A DNA stretch of 64,000 nucleotides from Rachicladosporium sp. CCFEE 5018 (Eukaryota > Ascomycota > Dothideomycetes > Cladosporiales > Cladosporiaceae): assembly GCA_002077045.2 (NCBI GenBank), contig KZ111145.1, positions 572,834 through 636,833 of the forward strand, read 5' to 3'. This document shows positions 22,350 through 34,357 of this stretch, piece by piece. A program made the position numbers and the translations under genes. Each line of letters opens with the position of its first letter. Position 1 is the first letter of the stretch. The notes beneath the pieces were generated by a model. The model ran no database searches. It was not told the DNA's origin and worked only from the letters and a program-made list of their open reading frames with translations.

Positions 22350-23446
22350 TGTGGTGGTGGTGCAGGGAGTGAGAGGTGTGTTGTACGAGAACGGGTGGAG
22401 GTGATTTGTCGTTGACAGGGCGGCTGTGCGATATTACAGCCGGGTGGAGTATGTGATTTCTAGTGGAGTCTCTTGGGGTGCATCTGGGTTGACCATGGGT
22501 CATGGAAGGTCATTACGGTATACACTCTGGGTACCGGTCGGTGGGGCTGAAATGCACATGTGCGACTACATGTATATCGGCAACAGAAATTGCAGTACAG
22601 ATCTGGAAGCTTGCTTATAGACCATCTCAAAAGACGACTTCAGGGTGTAAGCTTCAGCCAGCGTAGAGTACTCACTACAGTCCATACTGACGACCATTGT
22701 TGTTGCGTGCGACCCATTCGGGTCTCGTATGCATAGTTTCCACGACTGGTATCCCGTATTCACGATCCTCCCGTCACGAACACGAAGACTTTCGGATCCT
22801 TCCATCGCTTCCATCACTTCCATCACTTCGACTTCCAAAGCAACTTCCCCATCCAGCACTTGCCAACTCTCACCCGAACGCCCCCGCCTTTTCTTGCATA
22901 ACGCCAAGTCGGCACTCAAACGCCGAGCGCGCGTGGCTTCTGCAGGGGCAATCCTCTATTCGCAACGCGCTAGCCGTGAGAAAGTGAGGTCAGACGTGCG
23001 GGATCAGGAGGTCGATGAAACGTTGTCCTGCCATTGGGCGGGGGAGTGGACGAGTTACGAGACAGTGATGGTGAGAAGGTCTTGAATTTTGGTGTGAGAT
23101 GGTGTGAGACCATTCACTTTGAGTACACGACTGTCACTACCTGAAAGAGAGCATTTCTTGGTGTATTCGTGGCCGCCGTTTCGACCTGACGACGCCGACG
23201 ACCCGCTACCCGTGCGATCTCTTGTCCCGTTATCCCATACCCTGGTCGAATCTCTGGGACCACTCTCACTCGCTACTCTGTATCCCGATCGCCCAGGCGA
23301 GCAAGCGGGTCATTTACTGTATCTACACTGGCCTCGCTTGGCCGAGTTGACGATTCGACATTTGGGCTGGCTGTTGCGTGCTTGACGCTCTTTCGATGTG
23401 GTAGAGAGGTGTATCTGCTTTGGATTTTGTGCGATTGGATTTAGCG
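22350..23446. other. Intergenic region with short imperfect repeats
   Basis: About 1.1 kb. Near 22800-22835 the unit TTCCATCACTTC is repeated imperfectly about three times. Open frames at 22729-23085 and 23104-23385 do not resemble a known protein and lack a convincing exon structure, so I do not call a gene. Confidence 0.4.
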
Positions 23447-25600
23447 ATGCTCTTTGGGTTTCATGACTGGAGGAGAAGAGGAGGATGGGGGAGGTGGGCA
23501 GCTGTGGCGGTGGGATTGGGATTGGTCAGGGAGGGAAGAGGGCAGTTGAATAACGAGACGAGTCCGACCTCGCAGTTTCGATCGGTAGGTCTACAATTCT
23601 CCAGCGATGTCAAGATAGACTAGATCCAGCACCACGGTCAGGACTCGAAGTCAATGCAATGCTGACCTTTCCAATAGCGACCAGACCTCCACCCTCCAAT
23701 CCTCAATATCACAATCCTCGACCCCCTCCGAGTAAGCCCTGGGTACAACTTCATTGCGCCATACCGAAACGTTGATCCCGGTCCCTACATCTACGATAAT
23801 GTTGGCAACCTGGTGTGGTCTGGCGCTGGCTCCAGCGGGCCCAAAACAGCCCACGCACCGCGGCCATGCGACTACAGGGGCGAGGTGCATCTATGCTACT
23901 TCCAAGGGGAGCAGCATCAGGGCTTCGCACGAGGTCATGGCGTAATAATGGATAAGCACTACAGGATCGTGAAGACTGTGGAGAGCTCTGGCGCGGGCGC
24001 GAGTAGCGATATGCATGAGTTCAAGATCACTCCATTCTCGACCGGGACGAGCGCGTTGATGACGGTGTATCAGCCAAGACAGTACGATCTGACGACGAAC
24101 CCGAGGTTTAATGTAAGACATGGGATGGGGTGGATAGTGGAGGGTGTATTCCAGGAGGTGGAGATTGAGACGGGGAGGGTGATCTTCGAATGGCGGTCGC
24201 TGGATCACGTTGACCCGGGAGAGGGCTGGACGATGCCGAGTTCGACGGACACGAGTGGCGATGGGTTGCATGAGCAGAGTCCGTGGGACTACTTCCATCT
24301 GAACAGTATCGACAAGAACGTGGACGGGGATTATCTGCTCTCGGCGCGGCATGTGAGTGCGATGTACAAGATTTCTGGAGTCGATGGGCATATCATGTGG
24401 CAGCTTGGAGGCGCGAACCCGACTTTCCAGCAGACTAACCTTAATTTCTCGTATCAGCATCACGCGAGATGGGTGAGCGAGAATGCGACTCATACGGTGA
24501 TGTCGTTCTACGATAACGCGTCGAACACTTTCAACAAAACTGGTGAATTTTCGCATGGCTGGATCATAATGCTGGATCACGTCAACAACACTGCGTCGAT
24601 GGTCAAAGAGTGGGGAGCGCCAGAGCCAGAGGGCGGTCTGCTATCCGGATCGCAGGGAAATCTCCAGCTTTTACCGAATGGAGGCGCGCATATAGGCTGG
24701 GGCGAGCACGCCTACTTCTCTGAGCACGACACGGACGGGAACGTGGTGCTGTACGCGAAGGTGGCTGATCGACTAAGTAACGTCATGATATATCGCTCTG
24801 GGAAGTACAATTGGACTGCGCAGCCGTTGACCAAACCCGCAATGTGGGCGTTCAGTCGTTTGGGCAGCGAGGAAAGCGGCATGCACGTCTGGGTGAGCTG
24901 GAATGGCGCGACCGAAGTGCGAGGTTGGAACTTCTTTGCTGGAAACTCGTCTACCGGACCTTGGGAATACATCGGCAACGCGACGAAGCCTGGCTTTGAA
25001 ACGGAGTTTACGTCTGGCAAAGTCTGGCCTTGGACCTATGCTGAAGCTCTCGACTTCAGCGGCGCAGTCTTGGAGCGCTCGGTGATTCAGCGTACCTTTG
25101 TCCCTTCACCAAGCTTACTGCCGTTCTGCAATGATCGTGGATGTGACCTTAGCGAGAAGACGCCGGAGAACCTAACGGTAGCTTACGAGACCTCCTGGCC
25201 CGTGGACGCGAAGTGGCTGTCTCCCAACCGCGGTTCCGATACGTCTCATTACTATCAGGACTCTCCCCTAGCCCTGATTCGCCACACCTGGGTCTTCACA
25301 TTCGCCTGGATCGTCCTCGGCCTCGCGTTCCTGAGCGGAGGCGTCTGGGGCGGTATGAGGGCTTTGCAACACCCCAAGCGATCTTCTTCGTTAAGGAAGG
25401 ACATGCAGCTTGGTAATTACGCAGAGGCCTGGAGACCTAGCAGGGGGAGAAATGTGGTTGAGACGTTGCAAGGGTGGAAAGAGGAACTTGAGAAATCTGA
25501 GCTTGGGAATAGATTTCTTGGAAGATACAGTCGCGTTGGGGAGCGGGAAATGGAGGGCGATTGGAGTGAGGCTAGTAGTGGGAGCTCGAGGATGCCTTAG
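23447..25600 (+). CDS. Arylsulfotransferase (ASST) family membrane-anchored protein
   Basis: Protein of 686 aa in two exons, 23447-23584 and 23678-25600, with a phase-0 intron ending in CCAATAG. The N-terminus is short and partly hydrophobic (WAAVAVGLGLV), possibly a signal anchor. The body has the beta-propeller-like repeats of fungal ASST proteins (PF14269): HPPILNITILDPLRVSPGY, DMHEFKITPFSTGTSALM, SPWDYFHLNSIDKNVDGDYL, ARHVSAMYKISGVDG and FSYQHHARW, with conserved histidines. Many N-x-S/T sites fit a lumenal or external location. A transmembrane segment (WVFTFAWIVLGLAFLSGGVW) and a basic cytoplasmic tail close the protein. Bacterial relatives move sulfate between phenols; activity in fungi is largely untested. 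Confidence 0.8.
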
Positions 25601-26559
25601 GAAGACATTCTCGGGGTGCTGATACTAGGCTTGGTGGGGAGCGGGTGTTTGTATGGTGGCATAGTGATCGAAGGCGTTGTGGGGAGATACCTTACGGTTG
25701 GCATTGCATGGAGTGGCTGGCATGAGAGGGAACCTTGTATATACCCGGAATGCATGATGGGCGTTGATCTACTACATGGGATAGACAAAAGTGTATCACT
25801 ACATCGTTGACAACTTGGATCGTGTCTGGTCTCTGTCGACTCACGAGGCGTGTGTCGCTGGACTTCCTACATGTACAGCCTCAGACGCAAGATCGGATAA
25901 CACGGCCTTGGCACATCGACCTCCATTCCAATTCCCTTCTATCCGACCTCCGTATCCATCTTGTTCCAAGTAGATTGTAACGTATCGTTACCACCCGCGC
26001 GGCAGCGGCGTCTCGTCCGCTCTGCGGTACCGTCCATCTTCGGCAGTCCCACCGGGCATGTCCACATCCACGAGTTTTGGATCTTCTAGCAGCAAGCCCT
26101 GCCAAGCTCACAGGTTTGCGTGGCCATTGCCCTCCATCGTCTCTCATTCGCTCTCTGCACCTTCTATTCCTGCCGTTGCTGACGATCCTCTTCGTACTGC
26201 TGATACTTAGGGCAAGGGCTTGGATTTGCAGCTTACGACGATTGTTTCGTTGCGCAGCAAGCGGCATCGGACTTTCGCGCGACGTTTTACCCGGTGTAGC
26301 AGACTTCACGACTTCTTGGATCCACGGAGCTAGCTGCGATGCGTGGATGTCGGCACCTTGACTGGTAGCCACGACATTTGGACTTGCAACTGTTGTACAC
26401 TATTTGCTACTTCTTGGGCTGTTGCGTTGGGTAGGCGTTCTTGCTTTGGACTTCGCGTTGGATAGCGGACGATTGACATTGCGTCTGTACTACATCGTGC
26501 AAGGACTGTCCGCTTCAGTAGGAACTTGGTCATCACAGGAAGTGTCATCCGCCGCTCCT
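25601..26559. other. Intergenic region before the gap-interrupted MFS gene
   Basis: About 960 bases without a recognisable gene. The downstream MFS frame stays open back to 26404, but its first likely methionine is at 26560, so the upstream part is taken as leader. Confidence 0.4.
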
Positions 26560-27443
26560 ATGGCACATCAGCGGCAGCTCTCACTCAGCCATCAACGGAG
26601 CATCTCGAAAGATCTCCGCCAGAGGCATGCATCAGACGCGGCGTCCCGAGAGGAGGAGTATAACGCATACCGCGCCAGTACCGATCACAGACTTCTACGG
26701 TCAGACGGAACGATCATAACAGCAGACGAGGATGGGACATACTACAATGGATTGCGGCCACAACGAAGTCCTAGCCTGGGAGACAGGAGGCCTTCGTTGC
26801 ATAGACGGACACCGAGTAGTAAGAACGTTCGGCCCACAGAAGTCCAAGTCGATGCACCCATATTGGAGCTTCCACCTGGAGCTTCGACGCCAAACCTCGA
26901 GCGGGCGACGCAAGACGATCCGATCATACAGCTTGCACCGCCGCCGGAATCTCCGGGATGGGCGAACATGCCCAATAAGCCTCAATTGGCGATACTAGCA
27001 GGATCGCGGTTTGTCGACTTCTTCCAGATGGCTGCATTGCAGACATATATGGTGCACCAACTTCGATCATTCGATCCTTCATTACCGGACGCGACGATCT
27101 CGCAACAAGCAGGTGTATTACAGGGAGCGTTCACGGCCGCACAGATCGTGACGAGTATACTATGGGGAAGAGCTGCGGATCGACCCACTGTTGGCAGGAA
27201 GATGGTACTCTTGATTGGGTTGATCGGTACGGCATTGGGGTGCATTGGCGTTGGGTTCAGTACTACATATAAACAGGCGGTGTTCTGGAGGTTGCTATGT
27301 GGAGCTATAAACGGGACTGTTGGATCTGCGAGGACGATGGTAGCGGAAGTCACACCCAAGCCGTGGCATCCCAGGGCGTTTCTCTTGCTGCCGGCAGCAT
27401 TCAACGTTGCTAATGTTGCGGGACCGATATTGAGCGGGCTCGT
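26560..27443 (+). CDS. MFS transporter, N-terminal part only (cut by scaffold gap)
   Basis: From MAHQRQLSLSHQRS (26560) there is a hydrophilic N-terminal tail of about 145 residues rich in Ser, Arg and Pro. Major facilitator segments follow: ILAGSRFVDFFQMAALQTYM (TM1), QAGVLQGAFTAAQIVTSILW (TM2), the loop motif WGRAADRPTVGRKMVLLIGL (motif A), then FWRLLCGAINGTVGSARTM and LLLPAAFNVANVAGPILSGL. This resembles fungal MFS proteins of the YCR023C/ZIFL-like group with a long cytoplasmic head. The coding sequence runs into the 100-N gap after about TM5, so the C-terminal half is not in the window. The frame stays open through the Ns by chance and joins an unrelated protein. Confidence 0.85.
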
Positions 27444-27543
27444 NNNNNNNNNNNNNNNNNNNNNNNNNNNNNNNNNNNNNNNNNNNNNNNNNNNNNNNNN
27501 NNNNNNNNNNNNNNNNNNNNNNNNNNNNNNNNNNNNNNNNNNN
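27444..27543. other. Assembly gap of exactly 100 N
   Basis: Exactly 100 N. A round length of this kind usually marks a scaffold join of unknown true size. The sequences on its two sides belong to different genes. Confidence 0.98.
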
Positions 27544-28347
27544 CCCGTGCCTTTACCCACGACAGACGAAGCATGGGCGACAGTCTTCGAGTCAGCGCCT
27601 CAAGACCCATGGGCGAATGGCAACTCAGCAGAACGGATGCCTGAAGACGAGATCATCGCACCTGAGGCTACACTCCGCCTCCTGCGGATAAATACCGCAG
27701 CAGCACAGGGCCAAGATCTGCAGTGGGAAGTCCTGCAGGAGAGCTCGAGTAATCCCGACAGCGCCCGACATCTCGACTCGCCTCCTCAGAGTCCGTCTTC
27801 CGCGAACTTTGACGACTTAGTCGCGCACTTCCGGCCGTTTCATCCTCCGCCACCGCCGCAGCCGATACCTTCGACCCCTACGACCGTGCAAAAGGCCCGC
27901 TCCGCCGCTCGCACAGCCAAAGCATCCCAGCCACGAAGACCGAAAGTCTTCCGTACCACGCTAGATGTCACAGAAACCAAATCCGCAGACGGCCAGCTAA
28001 GCTACACAGTAACGCACACGCCTCTTCTCCCAGTCTCTTCTCACGCTACGAACCAATCCCCACCAGCCTTCTACACTCCCTCCGCCTCCTTCCTCCAGCG
28101 TCCCAACACGCTGACTTACGTCCAACGACTGCGCACACGCCAGCGAGATAGCACGCAGCTGATGGCTGCGGCGAGACGGGATGCGAACCCGCTGCGAGCT
28201 GTGAGGAAAGCTCCAGGCGTTGGGAGGAGAGTGCAAATGCGGTTGATCAGCGTGAAGCGGCAGCGAAAGCTGAAGATGAAGAAGCATAAGTATAAGAAGT
28301 TGATGAAGCGGACGAGGAATTTGAGAAGGAGGTTGGAGAGGGCTTAG
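27544..28347 (+). CDS. Mitochondrial small-subunit ribosomal protein mS38-type (Cox24/AURKAIP1 domain), 5' end in gap
   Basis: Only the last 267 residues are visible, because the 5' end lies in the gap. The C-terminal 30 or so residues, including SVKRQRKLKMKKHKYKKLMK followed by an arginine-rich end, form the very basic helix that defines the mS38/Cox24/AURKAIP1 domain of mitochondrial ribosomal small subunits. The preceding part is Pro/Ser-rich with HFRPFHPPPPPQPIPSTP and a segment FRTTLDVTETKSADGQLSYT. Mitochondrial location fits, but the targeting peptide is not visible. The two neighbours on the right, PHB1 and QCR8, are also mitochondrial. The frame happens to match the MFS frame across the Ns; this is not evidence of a fusion. 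Confidence 0.82.
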   Translation, partial: PVPLPTTDEAWATVFESAPQDPWANGNSAERMPEDEIIAPEATLRLLRINTAAAQGQDLQWEVLQESSSNPDSARHLDSPPQSPSSANFDDLVAHFRPFHPPPPPQPIPSTPTTVQKARSAARTAKASQPRRPKVFRTTLDVTETKSADGQLSYTVTHTPLLPVSSHATNQSPPAFYTPSASFLQRPNTLTYVQRLRTRQRDSTQLMAAARRDANPLRAVRKAPGVGRRVQMRLISVKRQRKLKMKKHKYKKLMKRTRNLRRRLERA

Positions 28348-28549
28348 TCTAGCATCGACTTAAGGGCGGGTGGCTGTCTGTGTCAAAGTCAGGTCTCTGC
28401 ATGGCATGGCGTTCTACGAGCTGATGGAGCGTCGATGCATTTTGCGATTTGCATTGAGCTTAGATTTACAACATTGTCTACAGCAATGACATCTCTTCCC
28501 ATGTTTTCCCATTCCATGCGCCATGCATTCCCGTGCTTTACGTCATCCC

Positions 28550-29455
28550 CTACGACCTCAGCCCAAGCAAGAAGCTCCCTCCCTGCCCACCTTGCCCACC
28601 TCCGCCACTCCCACCTGGCAAATAAGTCACGTTAGGATTATTACTCAACATTTGCGCCACCTCCTTCTGCGTCTCAATCCGCCGAATCTGCACCAACCCA
28701 TCTCCACTCTTCGCCACAGCTCTCGAAATCACATCCGCCGCCTCGCTCTCCCCCTCCGCCCGAATAACATTCGCCTGCCTCTCCTGCTCCGCCTTCTCGA
28801 CAATGAACCTCGCTCGCTCCGCCTCCTGCTGCGCGATCTGTTTTTCTTCGACGGCTTTTGTGAACTCGCGGCCGAAGGTCATGTGCGTTATGCTGACGTC
28901 TTCGAGGGCGATGTTGAATTCTGAGGCACGTTTGAGGAGGTCTGCGCGGATGCGGTTGCTGACTGCTTCGCGCTGGGTGATTAGCTCCGCGGCGTCGAAT
29001 TGCGCGACGATGGATTTCAGGACTTCGTTGCCGATCGAGGGGAGGACGCGCTCGTCGTAGTCTTGGCCGAGGTTCTGCGTATCTTATCAGTATTGATCAT
29101 CCACATCTGGAAGGATAGCAAGAAGGCATACCTGGTATATCTTCGGCAACGCCGCCACCTCCGGCCGACTCAGCACTCGCAGCGTCAAGCTCACCATCTG
29201 CAAATCCTTGCTCCCCGTCGTCGTGCTGATGTTCCGCGGCTTCGTCCGCACATCGTAGACTATAGCTTTCTGTAGCCAGGGGACCAAGAAATGCGTGCCT
29301 TCGTTGACGACTGTGTCCTTCACTCCGGCGACGCGGTCGAAGATCACGGCGCGGGTGCCGCCTTTGACGTCGTAGATGGAGGCTTGGCCGAGGGTGAAGG
29401 CGGCGCCGATGGGGATGGCGTATTTGTAGAGAGAGGAGAGGGCTTGGGTCGCCAT
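28550..29455 (-). CDS. PHB1: Prohibitin 1
   Basis: Inner mitochondrial membrane protein that forms ring complexes with PHB2 and helps quality control of membrane proteins. Two exons on the minus strand, 29455-29132 and 29074-28550, encode 282 aa, the usual length. The N-terminus MATQALSSLYKYAIPIGAAF provides the membrane segment. The band-7/SPFH domain includes GGTRAVIFDRVAGVKDTVV, EGTHFLVPWLQKAIVYDVR and PRNISTTTGSKDLQMVSLTL, then IALEDVSITHMTFGREFTKA and the coiled-coil EKQIAQQEAERARFIVEKAE. The join KIYQ/NLGQDYDERVLPSI is exactly the conserved one. The C-terminal tail is glycine-rich. Confidence 0.95.
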
Positions 29456-29716
29456 GATTGAGGGTGTTGTTGACGTGGGTGAGGGGTTTGATGGGTGATG
29501 TATGGGCGGTATATCTACTTGCAGCTGCTCGTCGATGATGTCTTGAGATGGGAAGCTCGTGCCAAGACTTTGAACCTCCGGCTGCCGCCATGCGACGGAC
29601 TGCACCTCACCCAAAGCAAGCATTGACGACCGTACCGTCCGTTACTGCTCCACCATAAGACATCTACCTACCCTCGTATACCACCAACCCAGCGCACACC
29701 ACCCAAACCACCCACA

Positions 29717-30259
29717 ATGCGCGTCACCCAGATCCTCCGCTCCGCCGGCGGCGACAAGAAGCCCGGAAGGTACGCCTCCTCTCCCCTTCTCACCCACAGC
29801 CACATCCACTAACATCTCTCTCCAGCTACATGGGCCCATGGGGCGCTCTTGGTTCGCTCATTCACCTGTCCTACTCACCTCTAGCGTCTTGCTCACAGCA
29901 AGCACAGGCTCCCTCCCCCAGAAAGGCATCACCAGCTACGCGCTCGCGCCTAACCGACAGAACCCCATGGCCGGCGCCATGAACGCGGCGGTCTTCAACA
30001 CCTTCCGGAGGACGAGGCATCAGATTTTATATTGGGGACTGCCGTTGTTGATTGGGTACGAGACTATGCAGTGGGCTATTGAGAGGTGAGTGCGAATTAT
30101 TGGGGCAGGGACGGGAGAGGACTCGGAAGCCAGGGACTTAAAAGACAATATCCAGCGAGGCAATATTTGGGAAGTCGAAGGGAATACGCTGACATTCAAC
30201 ACAGAAACGAGTTCCTAAACTCGAAGGAGGGAAGGGCCATGTACGAGGGACAGGACTAG
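29717..30259 (+). CDS. QCR8: Ubiquinol-cytochrome c reductase subunit 8 (complex III)
   Basis: Small subunit of respiratory complex III in the inner mitochondrial membrane. Four exons, 29717-29769, 29826-29851, 29908-30085 and 30205-30259, give 103 aa. The splice phases agree at every join: MRVTQILRSAGGDKKPG/SYMGPWGAL/GSLPQKGITSYALAPNRQ and so on. The conserved core is AVFNTFRRTRHQILYW, followed by the single membrane segment LPLLIGYETMQWAIER, then NEFLNSKEGRAMYEGQD. Exon 2 is only 26 nt, so automatic gene finders may miss it. Divergent from PHB1. Confidence 0.95.
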
Positions 30260-30508
30260 ATTGGAGCGTTCGTTGACTGTGCTGCTACGTTATTGAAGAT
30301 GGTGTACATAACGTCGAAGAGAAAGAAAATTGTCAAAGCAGCTGCGAGAAGCTTACTTTTAATCCCAGCGAAGACCAGCAAGTTCTGGCCTCATCTCCAT
30401 TACTTCTTCGCCCTTTGTGGCAAACCACTATAGTGGTACAACTGATCCTTCAATGTAGAAGCAATATCTGTACGACTTGTACACGTATTACTGGAAGCTA
30501 GCATCAGC

Positions 30509-32099
30509 ATGGCAGCCAAGACGGCCTTTTTCAGAGACGACAATCTCTTTCGACAGCTCGCGCCACACCTGGAGCGTTCCTCAATCGCAGCACTTCGGCT
30601 TTCGAGTGCTCATCTCAAGACTAATCTGTCAGAATATCTATTCCAGACTCTGCGACTGCGCTTTAGTAGCTGGTACATGGAGCGCCTCCACTGGGTTGCC
30701 GCAAGCCCTGTGTTCCGCAAGGGCGTTCGGGAGCTCATCTTTGATACTGCCTCGTATTGTACGCGCCCTCAAGAAGGCGAGCGTGGGAACTTCGCCAAAT
30801 GCATGGTTGAGCAGTGCGCGGAGAGTGCGCTCACAGATGTTGGCTTACCGGTTTGCAACACCGAACTGGGCGTGGCGCACTATGCCGCTCTGTTACAACG
30901 GCTTGAGCAAGCGCATCGTGATGAGGATCGTGCTCTCTCAGCCTGCTTAGAAAACCCTAGGGATCTCGATACGGCGTTGATGGCATTGGAGCGCTGTCAT
31001 ACTTTGACCATAACTACCTGCTCAGGCCCTGTGAAAGACTTCTTCACGAGGTAAGTGGTCATGTCATTGCACCATACTAGGGTTTTCCTACACTGACACT
31101 TCCGCCAGGGATTCACTCACGGGGAGAAACGGCGCGGTTCCGCCGCCTATAGCAGAGCTCATGAATCGGCAGCAATCTTTCGCGATTCAAAACGCCGCAC
31201 GCTGCATGCTGTTGGGTGACCCGAACCAGCCACGGCATCGCTTCACTGCGCTCAATCTTCGCAGCACCGACTGCAACATGAACGTGTCTTGGAGACGCAA
31301 CAGTGAAGGTCCCCGTCTGCCTGGCATCGCGATGATGTGGCACATGACGAATCCACTTGGACCCACTGCTCCTCGCGGATACATGGCGGCGTCCTCTCTC
31401 AGGCGACTCCGACTGGAACTTGAGCTGGAGACACCGGACTATGTCCCACTTGGCGCATTCGAGGCCGCCAAACGCGACGCAAGCTTTGCCACTTTGTGGT
31501 CCCTTGCGGCAGAGTTGCAGGAGCTAGATCTGGAGATCCGCACCAGAGCTCCTATTCTCAACAACGAAGATCGCGTTAACAGCTACGTTCTCGCGATGAA
31601 CTCGACCCTCTCTAAACCCTCCACCAGACCTTTCTTCCCCAGCTTGACGACACTAACGCTGAGATCGACATGGCTTGAGACCGAGCACCTGATTGCTTTC
31701 ATCACCGCGCACAAAGGTACGTTGCAGCGTATCTCGCTCCAAGAGATCACCCTGGGCAACGGCGACGGTCACAAACGCCCGCACCGATTCGGACCTTGGC
31801 TGTATCTGCGTCCGCTCTTCTCGAACTACATGTCAGACTATGTGCATACGCCCAACCCGCCTGGTCGAGCTTGGATGGCTTTCACTCCCACTCCGGGGAC
31901 CTACCAACAGCCTTGGCTTGAGGTCATGCGGGCTTGTCAGAACGTTAGCGCGCTGAGGAATCTGGATCTTCATGCGCCTTCAACGAGTCCGGAGTGGATC
32001 GTGTCTACGGAGAATGACACAAGCGATTTGGTCGAGTTTGGGATGAATGGGAGGGTGAATGAGATGGTGGTCCCAGGGTGGTGGGCTTTGTGGGAATGA
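30509..32099 (+). CDS. F-box-like family protein, tandem copy A
   Basis: Protein of 510 aa in two exons, 30509-31050 and 31109-32099, with a phase-2 intron after FFTR. The N-terminal 50 residues look like an F-box (DDNLFRQLAPHLERSSIAAL, then LFQTLRLRF), which would bind Skp1 of an SCF ubiquitin ligase. Family blocks follow: LRLRFSSWYMERLHWVAA and GVRELIFDTASY. Exon 2 begins with a Pro motif (VPPPIAEL) and ends in leucine-rich, repeat-like segments (LQELDLEIRTRAP, LTTLTLRSTWLE, LRNLDLHAPS). First of four same-strand copies. The F-box call is from pattern only, and the target is unknown. Confidence 0.75.
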
Positions 32100-32364
32100 T
32101 CATCGCCTCCAATAATGGGCACCACCGATGAACGGAACACGCGATATCGAAGACGTCCCGTGATCAAGAAGCATAATGAAATGTCATCGAGAAGTCAAGC
32201 GCGTGGGTTGAGATGAACGAAGGAAGTAGAAGGTAGGTACGATCGCTCCTTCCCTTCGTGTCTGTTTAGCTTAGCGCCCCTGTTGAATTCGAAACATCAA
32301 CTCTCTTGCGACCAAAGTTCTGCCGCTGACACCTCGCGCCGCCAGATCATTGCAAGCGACCATC

Positions 32365-33899
32365 ATGTCAACAGCACAAGCAGCGGTGTTCGGAGACGAC
32401 AATCTCGTGCGCATCGTCGCGCTCAGCTTGCCGCGCTCGTCGATCGTGTCTCTCCGCTTGACCTGTCGACGGTTCAAGACTCACTTCTCGCAGTATCTTT
32501 TCCGGGTGCTGCGCTTGCGATTCAGTAGCTGGTATCTGCTGCGTCTAAAATGGATTGCCACACGCAAGCAGCTGCGCGACGGAGTGCGAGAGCTCATTTT
32601 CGACACTGCAACCTACGTTGGCGCTAACGGCCAGGACCTCCAGCACTTCGTCGATCGAGAGACAGAGCTTGAAACGTTTGCGGACAAGGGGTTCAGCGTT
32701 GCCGGCCTGCTGTCTGCCGACCTTGGAACACGCACTACACAGCGCAATCAGCTCCTGGATAGGCATCTGTCGATGACAAGAGATGAAGTGAATACACTTG
32801 CAGCCTGCATGAACGACATCGGAGTGATGTGGAACGCCTTGCGACGACTCCGGATGTGTAACAAGATTACCATAACGCCGTGGTCGGGACCTGGGGAAGC
32901 TTTCTTCAACAGGTGCATAACATTACTTCACCACGAAGACCGGGAGCTGACATAGATTGCAGGCCAGCTCTTCTTGGAGAAGGGAACGCTATGCCGCCAC
33001 CCTTAGCCGCCCTCAGAGATGGGAGGAACGCGATTCCCAATCAGTCTGGCGCATATGGCTTCTTGCTAGGTGATTTAGTGGGCCCACCGCCGCAGTTCAC
33101 AGAGCTACAAATACTCAATACTCCTCGAGGTGTGCTGGGTCCTCTAGACAACGAGTTGCATGTTGCCCCAATGGCAATATCCTGGCACGGCTCCGGAATC
33201 CTTACTGAGCCGATAGCCGACTCGACGCTCAGTCGCCTCCGCCTTGAGCTCGTACTGGAGAGGCGGTCTCATAGAGACCTCAACGACTACATCAACGCCA
33301 CCTCAAGGCAGAGCTTCTCGAACTTGTGGTTCCTCACACCAAACTTGCGACACCTGGATCTAGAAGTGCGTGTCCAGGTTCCACAAGTCAATCGCCTATA
33401 CGAGTGCACCTCTGCTATGCCACTACAACATATCTTTGCTACAACAGTCTTTCCACAGCTAGTCAGCCTAGATCTCCGCTCCATGTGGCTCGAAGCTTCC
33501 GATCTCGCGAACTTCGTCGCCGCCCACAGCGCTACGCTTCGGCACATTGGGCTGTACAACATCAATCTTGGTGATACCAGTGGACGCTGGACCGCTTTCG
33601 ATCAGGTGCCGTGGCTGATACATCGCCAATTGCAGGTTAATCGACGCCCTGGGCTCAGCCGTCCGTTCCGTCACCGGGGTGCAGGAGAAGATATATTGGG
33701 ACGCGATCGGCCCTGGGAGGAAGTCATGCGCACCTGCCAAGCGGTTCGAGGGTTGTGTGGTATGGCACTACAAGGAGCCTCCGTTGGCGCTGCGTTTGAG
33801 GTACTTTCGGAAGACGAACTGGTCAATCTGCTTGCGATGGGAATGGACGGAAGAGCGAATGAGAGGGAAGTGCCGCACTGGTCGAAGATGTGGGAGTAG
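32365..33899 (+). CDS. F-box-like family protein, tandem copy B
   Basis: Protein of 494 aa in exons 32365-32912 and 32963-33899, with the intron in the same place and phase as copy A (after FFNR). The F-box-like head is the clearest of the set: DDNLVRIVALSLPRSSIVSL followed by RLTCRRFKTHFSQYLFRVLR. Family blocks are LRLRFSSWYLLRLKWIA, GVRELIFDTATY, LPPP-like NAMPPPLAAL, LRHLDLEVRVQVPQV, LVSLDLRSMWLEASDL and INLGDT. The ATG at 32365 is chosen because it aligns with the starts of copies A and C; the frame is open to 32350 without another ATG. The copy is uninterrupted and may be functional. Confidence 0.75.
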
Positions 33900-34357
33900 A
33901 CATCGCGTTTGAGCAAGTCATGAGGCAACTGGTGGGGCGACTTTAGGAACTTGCACTCCGCCATAGGCTTGAGAGGCCACGATGGACAGGTCTTCTAGGG
34001 AATGGAATCATCATTGTAGGCGATGGATGTCTGAACGAAATCTGCTGCGACGCAGTGCGCAGATGTCCGAAACGATTCGTATACGTGTCTCAATGTGCTC
34101 GAGACTTGATTTGCCTGGGCTGGGGCACATCATGCGCTATCATGCCCTGTGGCACTATCATTCTGGTATCAGCTGGCTCTGAATGGCAATCGCACATGAG
34201 CGAAGCTGCACGAAGTGGCTGGCTCGGTCACTCCTTCTCCTTCACTTTCTGCACAGGCGAAGCTTGGCGCAATTGTACACAATCATGGCCGCGAATCCTG
34301 CCCGCTCCAATTTCGACACATCCACCAGCACTATCTGCCTCGCCATCAGCCCGCAAT

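Noticed and set aside
22729..23385. Open frames of 93-118 codons between the sulfotransferase-like and ASST genes
   Set aside because: They overlap in conflicting frames, are rich in Ser/Arg/Leu as random GC-rich frames are, and show no domain or exon structure.
26404..28347. One long frame read as a single MFS-plus-mS38 protein
   Set aside because: It crosses 100 N and joins unrelated domains, so it is treated as two partial genes.
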